DNA of 64,000 bases from positions 21,790 through 85,789 of the forward strand of contig CDMY01000403.1 of assembly GCA_001179505.1 (NCBI GenBank), in the 5' to 3' direction. Below, one piece after another: positions 57,553 to 64,000 of this stretch (positions within the stretch are counted from its first letter, which is position 1; the number at the start of each line of letters is the position of its first letter). The notes below the pieces were generated by a model. It saw nothing but the letters and a program-made list of their open reading frames with translations, was not told the DNA's origin and did no database searches. The position numbers and the translations under genes were made by a program. The stretch comes from Vitrella brassicaformis (lineage: Eukaryota > Sar > Vitrellaceae).

Positions 57553-60500
57553 TCAATACCCATTTCCTCTTGTCTTCTTTTTCTTTTTCTTCTTCTGCTT
57601 CTTCTTCTTCTTCTTTGCTGCTGCTTGCTTGGCCTTCACTCCCAGCACAGCAGATGCCTGGCCCTTCCGACCGTCGTGCAGCACAGGCACCACCCGAAAG
57701 TAATAATAGCCAGTGGAGCAGCCGCCTCCCGTTTTGGCCGCCCCACCCCCACCACACGGGTGGCTGAAGTCGCCCTGGCGTACTGCTTGCATGGTGTGTT
57801 GGTCGAGCGGCCACCGGTGTTCGAAGAGCCGCTTGTTCAGGCGACCGAGGAGCAGTGACGGGGGCGAGGACAGGCCGCCATACACCTCCCATTCCTGCAA
57901 CACCGATCGGCCAACAGACAGAGAGTGAGACATAGATACATACATACATAGATTCATGGGTACCTACCTTGACGTTCGTGGCGCCATTCCAGCTGAAATG
58001 GAGTGCCGCCGGGATGGGTGTGTCTGTGTCTGCTGCTGCTGGTAGTGGCTCGTTCATGGTGAGGAGGGGTGGGCGTGTCGGCCGCGACCACCAGACGCCC
58101 TTGTAGGTCGAGTATGCACCGTTGGCTGACGTCAGCTTCATCTCAAACACCGTTGACCCGTCGGCCGTCACCTGCACAGCACACACAGCACCATCTGGTG
58201 TGTCTCTCTCTGTGCCTGGTGCCTTACCTCTTGGTAGAATGGTGTCTCTTTGTTTGCGAGGCCTCCCCAGTTTATGCCCGTGTTGCCGTTTGCAAACCGC
58301 TGCACCCACCCCATTGCAAGGCCGTACGGCCCTCGATGCTCCCACACCGTCTTGACCGAATAAGGGAAATCACCGTCAGAGGTGGTGCTGCTGTTGTGTT
58401 TGATGATCTTGAGCTCCAGTGCGCGAGAGTATTTGGGTGTGCTGCCGTCGCCGGGCGGCGGGTTGCGGTTGTCGAACAGAGTGATGTGCCCGCTTCCCAC
58501 TGGACACACAGCACAGCACAGCACAGCACAGCACAGCAACCGATGAGAACTTGGCGTGGCGGTGCGTTCCCCGTGTGTCCTACACATTCGGACGTGGTGC
58601 TGCTCCCTGAATCTGCTGTCCTCGTCGATGGCGAAGTCATTGAACAACCGGTCGGTTGCCGAGCCTGCGCACACGTACAGCACAGCACAGCACAGCAAAG
58701 CACAGCACCCCCTCACACACACTCACCTGTGCTGTGCCCATGAGTCATCCCGCCCACCTCCCAGCATCCAGTTAATTCTGCCGGTGTTGACATCGACCTC
58801 CAAAACGTTCAAATGCCGCAGCGACACCAGCAGGTTGCCGTCAGGGGTGAACGAGACCGAGTTGATGTGTGCGACATCCATCGGTCCGTTTGGGTTGGCC
58901 TTTTGCCGCTCGATGAGGGCCTCGACTGAGCCCTCGTGCCGGAGAACCAGCTCAGGGATCGGCCAGGTGTCGGACGCTCGCCTGAAAGAGGAAGAAGAGA
59001 CAGGACAGACAGATGGATCGACACACAACACAGGAAGGGGGGGAAGGGGCTGTACCATTCCATGACGATGTTGTCATCCTCATCCAGCACTTGCACAATG
59101 GGCACGTACACCCACACCTCACTCAGCCTGTCATCGGCCCCACTCGCCCCACCCTTGTTCTCCTTTTCCCTGAGCCACCGACCGACGTCTGTCAGCTGAG
59201 TGTCGACGATGAGGAAGGCCCTTCTCTTGCCGTCAGCCGAGATGGCAATATCGTGCTGGTCTGCTTGGTAGCCGTGTCCCGCCTTGTGTGTCCTGACGCG
59301 CTGCAGGTCATGGTTCATTTCCACCCACTTGGTGGCCCCACGTCGCTTCCCTTCCCTGATGCACGGACGCACACAGCCATGTGTCAGTCAGTCGTGTCTT
59401 GTGGCGGCCAGACACACGCGACTTAATGCCGCCCACCTGTCGGTGACGTTCAGTCTGTCCCTGTAGATGAGGTTGCCCCTCTGCCCCATCTCGTCAGTCA
59501 GCCGGACGACACGCTGCTTGGCCTGGCTCGTGTGGCGCCGCCAATAGACCAGCTGCCCGTGCTTGTCGGTTATGATCAGATATGGCCGCTCGTTGCCGGG
59601 CGTGTCGTTGCCGTATTTGCTGTGGGAGACGACGAGGGTGTTGAACATGATATGGCCCGGTGCGACCTCGGACGACTCTTTGATGGGCTGAGTGACCTGC
59701 CAGTGGGGGAAGGTTGCAGGAAGGTCTCGCTCAGCATCGTGGGATATACCCGTCGAAACGCTTCCTCGTCCTTCGGCCAGCTGCTGCCTTCGATCTCACA
59801 GCCAGCACTGCTGGCTGCAGAAGCGGTGTGGGCGTCCACCAGGGGCGGCTCTTCTGCTTGCTGCTGCTCCTGGTGAGGCTGCCCGGCAGGCTGCTCGGTG
59901 CTTGTGGACAGTGAGGGAAAGGCAGATGGCATGAAGGGACCGTAGAGATGCCATTCAGCTGCGTCCGCGTCAGGACCTTTTCTTCGATAGTTGGCCTTTG
60001 CTTCAGCCCGCCACTCCTCGGCACCGTCATCGGGATCAGTAAATGGGCCGTCATATAGCCGCAGCGGGTTGGGAGAGACCCTGAATTGCCACATCACCCC
60101 ACCCATGGCCGTCCCATCCTCACCCAAGATACCACTAGCCACCTTGACAGTCACCGTTTCGCCCGCCTTGAAAAGTCGCAGGGGCGTCCACAGCAGCGTC
60201 CGGCCGTCGCGTGTCAGCAGCACTTTGCCGCCCACGAAGCCGCCCTCGTCTGCTCGCACCCGGACCTTGTCTCTGATGGATGGCCTCTTCAGTTGAATCG
60301 GTGCTCGCAATGCGATGGACGTCTTGGGTGAAACGAGGATGGCGCGCGGCTTGGGGTGGCGGTAGATGAAGCCGTCTGCCGCCGACGGCTCTGTCCTCAG
60401 GTTGGCCGAGTCAGTCCAGCTTTCCCACTGGGCTTCCGTCATGTCGCTGGCGTCCTCGACATCGGCAGGATCATCAGCTCCAGCGAGTGCAGCTTCCGAA

Positions 60501-60754
60501 GAGCGTTGCTCACGGTCTGCCCTCTCCTGGTGCGGTAATGGCTCGGCCGAGAAGTCTGGCTCGATGGGAGCGAAGGTGCGTCTGCCGTCATCAAGGACCT
60601 GCTGGCACGGGGAGGGGCCGGTTGCAGCGTCGGGGGGCTGACCGACTGCAGAGAGGGGTAGTGAAAGGAGAAGGACATGTGCGTATATAGACAAGATGCG
60701 AGGACGATGGAGGGGAGCCAGCGGATGCGAATCTTCGTGTCCGCCAATGCGCAC
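57553..60754 (-). CDS. Arylsulfotransferase (ASST)-like secreted or endomembrane protein
   Basis: Resembles arylsulfotransferases, beta-propeller enzymes that move sulfate between phenolic compounds. Start Met 60754, followed by a hydrophobic leader (ILSIYAHVLLLSLPLSAVG); stop at 57553; about eight to ten exons, about 950 aa. The first long exon has an Ig-like or bacterial Big-type region (FKAGETVTVKVASGILGEDG). Propeller exons follow: ERPYLIITDKHGQLVYWR, ADQHDIAISADGKRRAFLIV, MDVAHINSVSFTPDGNLLVS, LEVDVNTGRINWMLGGG, then HHVRM and GSGHITLFDNRN. These match ASST blade motifs, including the conserved His. The C-terminus ends in a Lys-rich tail encoded by (TTC)n on +. Substrate unknown; the function may have shifted. 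Confidence 0.7.
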
Positions 60755-62100
60755 TGAATTAACTGGACCACGACCTGATTCAGATTTGATGTACTATTAT
60801 TTGAGCGCACGTTTAATAGTGACCCATAATGCATGCAGCTAGTAGTGACCAGTCCTCTCGGACGGCACACACACGAAGAGGAGTCCATTGGCGTGCGTGG
60901 AGTTCGGGACTCGCGAGTTTTTAGCGAGCGAGGCACGCTCTTATCCGAAGTTCGTGTTTGTTTGTTCGTAATTGGGGCCATCGAGACTTTTTCATTCGGT
61001 ACCGTCTTTCTGATGGGGGCCTCCATGCGAGCTTGGGGGCTTTGCATTCACTGGCATTTCTCCCGACCCCCCGACGGAGGAGGGCAACTCATGTATTTGG
61101 TGGCTTGTCGGTGTGGTGCCCCCCACTCGATCTGATCTGCACACACGTGCACTGCACCAAAGCATCCATCGTACGTCCATATGGACGTCCATCCACATGA
61201 TATGCCCCGTGTGTTGTGTTATGGGGAGACGGAACTGCAATCAATAGGGTCGGTCCACACAAACACAGATACGTCACTGTCAACCTCACTCACCATCATT
61301 TCAGTCACTATTTACAGAAACAGGCAGACGACCCGGAAAGGCAGCAGACGGGCAGTCAGCAAAACACCCACCCACCCACACCCCAGCCCAGCCCACTCGA
61401 TCTGATCAAGAAAAGCGGCACTACACAGACAGGCAGACAACACAACGAGGGAGTCAAAACGCAGCATGAGAACCCCCCACCCCCCCCACCCCCCCGCAAC
61501 CGCGTGCGTTATGCAGGTGAGCATCCGTCCGTGTACGTACGGGCTGCCAGACCCGAATGGCTGCTGCCAGTGGCTACGAGCTAAGCAACCTTGCCCCACA
61601 CCATCCATCCCACACCACAGCACACCCCATGGCAAACCCCTCTTCACAATGGTCCTCCCCAGTAGGTGAATGAATTCACACCTGTGTCATCTCTCTCTCT
61701 CATCTGAGTGTACGTGTGTGTGTTGTGTGTTGTGTGTGTGTGTGTGTGGCTGCAGCAGGCTACTCAGGCGACGCAAAACATGGCATGGAATGGATAGAAT
61801 CTGTGGACGGAATGGATGGATGGATGGATCAAGGAATGGATGTAACGTAACCGACTCACAACAATCCCCTGCCCCCGACTGACAACAAACGATTGGCCTG
61901 CCTAGCTACCCACTCACTCACTCACTCACTGCATATGTATGTGCGATACCACCCATACCATCCCCCCGCTCGGCCTCTCTCCCCTACGCCATACATCCCC
62001 CCGCCCCGCCCGCCACCCCAGGAAGTACGTGCCCTATCTATCCACTGCAGTCATTGCATGTGTGTCTGTGTCGGTGATCATCAGATGAGGTCGGTCATGG
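60755..62100. other. Spacer upstream of the ASST-like gene and downstream of the HECT gene
   Basis: No gene recognised; AT content is higher than elsewhere near 60740-60830. Contains (CCCCCA)n-like runs near 61480, (GT)n near 61725-61748, (GGAT)n near 61815 and (CACT)n near 61912. Confidence 0.45.
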
Positions 62101-64000
62101 TCAGTAGAGCAGCTCCATTTGTTCGTCCCTGACGGCAGCATCGAGGTCGATGGCGGTGCAGTTCTGCACGGCATACAGCAGCCTGGACCGGAGGATCTCG
62201 GGGGAGCTGTAGGTCGGCAGCACCAGCCGGAAGCCGCACGTGGCGCTCGTCGGGAGGCGGTTGTCGCGCACCTGGATGTCATTCACATACGCAGGCAGAC
62301 ACACACGTAGGTCGGTCATTGCATTGGGGCGGCACATTGCGTCGCGTCGCGTGTGTATGGTAGGTAGGTACTGACTTCGTGTGACTCGAGGTCGACGCTG
62401 AGGCGCCAGTCGTTGCGGGATGTGGGCAGACGAGACCGACCCGACACAAACCTGATTGATTGACACAGAATACATACAAAGATCTTCTTGCTTGCGTGAG
62501 GGTGTCTGTCTGTCTGTCTAGTGTACCTGAGGAAGTTCTGCAGTTGTTCGTTGGTGAACGTGTGGAGTATGTCGAAGAGCCGCTGCTTGAGACCGGGGTC
62601 AGACGAAATGGTGTGGCTCTGCAGCACCTGCAGGTCGATCCGGCCCTCACCGCAAACCAGCTGCTCCAGCTGACAAGGCGAATACAGCAGCCGCAGCCGG
62701 CCCAGGGGCAGCACCGACCCTACACCTTGCAACAACCGCTGCAGCCCCTTCTGCCCCTCCTGCAGACGACACTTCTCCGACAGGGAGATGAACAGCGGCA
62801 GGTTGGCGCTCGTCACCGGCACGTCGGCGCCGCCCTCGATGAGCTCGAAGGCCACGCCGGTGCTGTCCTCCGTCTGGAAAGTCAGGTCGCCCAGCGATAA
62901 ACGCACCTGACAAACAGAGAGAACACATATGCAGACGGGCATTCTCTGTCTGCCTTGTATGTCCATGTGTCTGTCTGTCTGGTTGGTGGTTACCTGTTCG
63001 TCCCACGCTTGATGTCCCTCAATGGCGAGTGCCCTCATCTGCCGCAACATCTCGACAGCCACACTGTCGGCGTCATTAAGGTCCTGGCATGGCATGGCAT
63101 GCATGAGGGACAAAACCACAATGAATGTCCATCCCATCCGATGGCCATCCGTCCATCCCGTCCGTGTGTCTGTGTGTAGGTGCATCCGTCCGTCAGTCAC
63201 CTGTAGTGATATGGGCATGGCCGTGAGCTTCTTCCATATGAGGGGGTTGAGTGTGAGGTTCAGCGGCGAGGCTATCGTCATGACCATACCCATGAACCGC
63301 CCCAGCGCCTCAAGCATCCTGAGCTCCGCCTTCACGCGCTGATCCGCACCAGACAGGCCCTCCTCGCCCTCCCCAATGTCGCCAGCCGAGCCCCCCCTCT
63401 GGCCAGACTCCGATGGCGGGTCCCGCCTGTGTGGTGGGTGGGATGGGGTGACCTCTCGGTCTCTGGGTGCTGCCCTGCGTGGCTGCTGCCACCGCAGACC
63501 CGCCTGTGCTGCGTCATTAATGGTGAATGGGTCTTCGTGGAGCGCCGACGTGTGTGTGGGGTCTGGGTATCCGTAGCTGAAGTGGTCGTCGGTCACTCCG
63601 GGCCGGTTGGGGTGGCGACGGGGGGACGGGCTGCGGGCGCGGCGGTCGCGGGATTGGAGGGAATCGTCACTGAGAGACACAGAATACAGAGAAAAGAGGA
63701 AGCAAGCCATCACATCATGTATGTGTCGTCAGATCCGTTCAAGGACTGACATACCGTCCGATAGATCCAGCAGTCCCCCTTGGAGACGAGAACGACCTGG
63801 GCCGGCCCCCAGCGGCAGCAGCGGCTCCCATGCCGGTGGTGTCGTCGTCCCCCTCCTTGCCCTCATCGTCCTTGTCGCTCCGCAGCGACGACCGATCAGC
63901 GCCTCTCGGTGGCTGGGGGGGCGGAGGGGGACCGGGGCCATCGTCCTCCATGGGTCGCGCGCTAAGCTCCAGGGCCATGCGCAGGTCGCGGTCGTCATCG
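62101..64000 (-). CDS. HECT-domain E3 ubiquitin ligase, C-terminal part (runs off the right edge)
   Basis: Transfers ubiquitin from E2 to substrate through a Cys thioester. Stop at 62101-62103; the gene is still open at 64000. From the N-terminal side: a Pro/Gly/Ser-rich disordered region (about 63980-63350), then HECT N-lobe helices (LGRFMGMVMTIASPLNLTLN, then PLIWKKLTAMPISLQ), exons DLNDADSVAVEMLRQMRALA and VRLSLGDLTFQ, and the C-lobe, with FTNEQLQNFLRFVSGRSRLP and LPTSATCGFRLVLPTYSS. The Cys in the latter is the catalytic position. The end, LLYAVQNCTAIDLD, is slightly longer than the usual HECT tail. Substrate-recognition domains would lie beyond the window. Confidence 0.8.

Overview
This is nuclear DNA from an intron-rich, gene-dense, GC-rich protist. 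Almost every gene is split into many small exons by short GT-AG introns, a few apparently GC-AG. The gene content points to a photosynthetic alveolate, most likely a chromerid alga resembling Vitrella. This is inference; I did no database search. The clues are a Calvin-cycle sedoheptulose bisphosphatase and the plastid isoprenoid enzyme IspH, leaders with a Phe just after a signal peptide (complex-plastid type), a nuclear gene for the CuA half of a split cytochrome oxidase subunit 2, a heptatricopeptide-like organellar protein, and a short TTTAGGG-like tract.

Layout. 1-2272 (+): 3' part of a kinase-like gene. 2329-6900 (-): a small family of signal-peptide/coiled-coil/membrane proteins, with one apparent copy created by an unmerged contig overlap around a 300-N gap, plus a small secreted-protein gene on + (5139-5721). 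7063-11115 (+): plastid-targeted HPR-like RNA-biology protein. 11309-12820: telomere-like tract and decayed NTPase-like sequence. 12857-13472 (+): broken HAD-like gene. 13679-14466 (-): peptidyl-tRNA hydrolase 2. 15427-19599 (-): SBPase and IspH, apparently joined in one reading frame. 19705-23679 (+): RCC1-like/AT-hook/chromodomain protein. 25135-30056 (-): Patched/NPC1-like RND membrane protein. 30439-33969 (+): SCLT1-like coiled-coil protein. 35290-37796 (-): PKA regulatory subunit. 38482-41603 (+): three-CCCH-finger RNA-binding protein. 41604-45619: 4 kb of repeat-rich spacer with a long hairpin. 45620-47098 (-): Cox2b. 47461-49801 (+) and 50201-51442 (-): unrecognised proteins. 51672-55001 (+): secreted GH27 alpha-galactosidase with a 300-N gap in an intron. 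55343-56841 (+): DXD (GT32-like) glycosyltransferase. 57553-60754 (-): arylsulfotransferase-like protein. 62101 to the right edge (-): C-terminal part of a HECT E3 ligase.

Organisation. Five pairs are divergent with short shared 5' regions; the tightest is 105 bp between SBPase-IspH and the chromodomain gene. No operon-like functional clustering is visible, but several genes serve the plastid (SBPase, IspH, HPR protein, probably the small membrane family) or mitochondrion (Cox2b). The most notable observation is the in-frame SBPase-IspH junction, which would put a Calvin-cycle enzyme and the last MEP-pathway enzyme in one plastid polypeptide. Exon boundaries were read by eye from splice sites, reading phase and family conservation, so individual junctions may be wrong.
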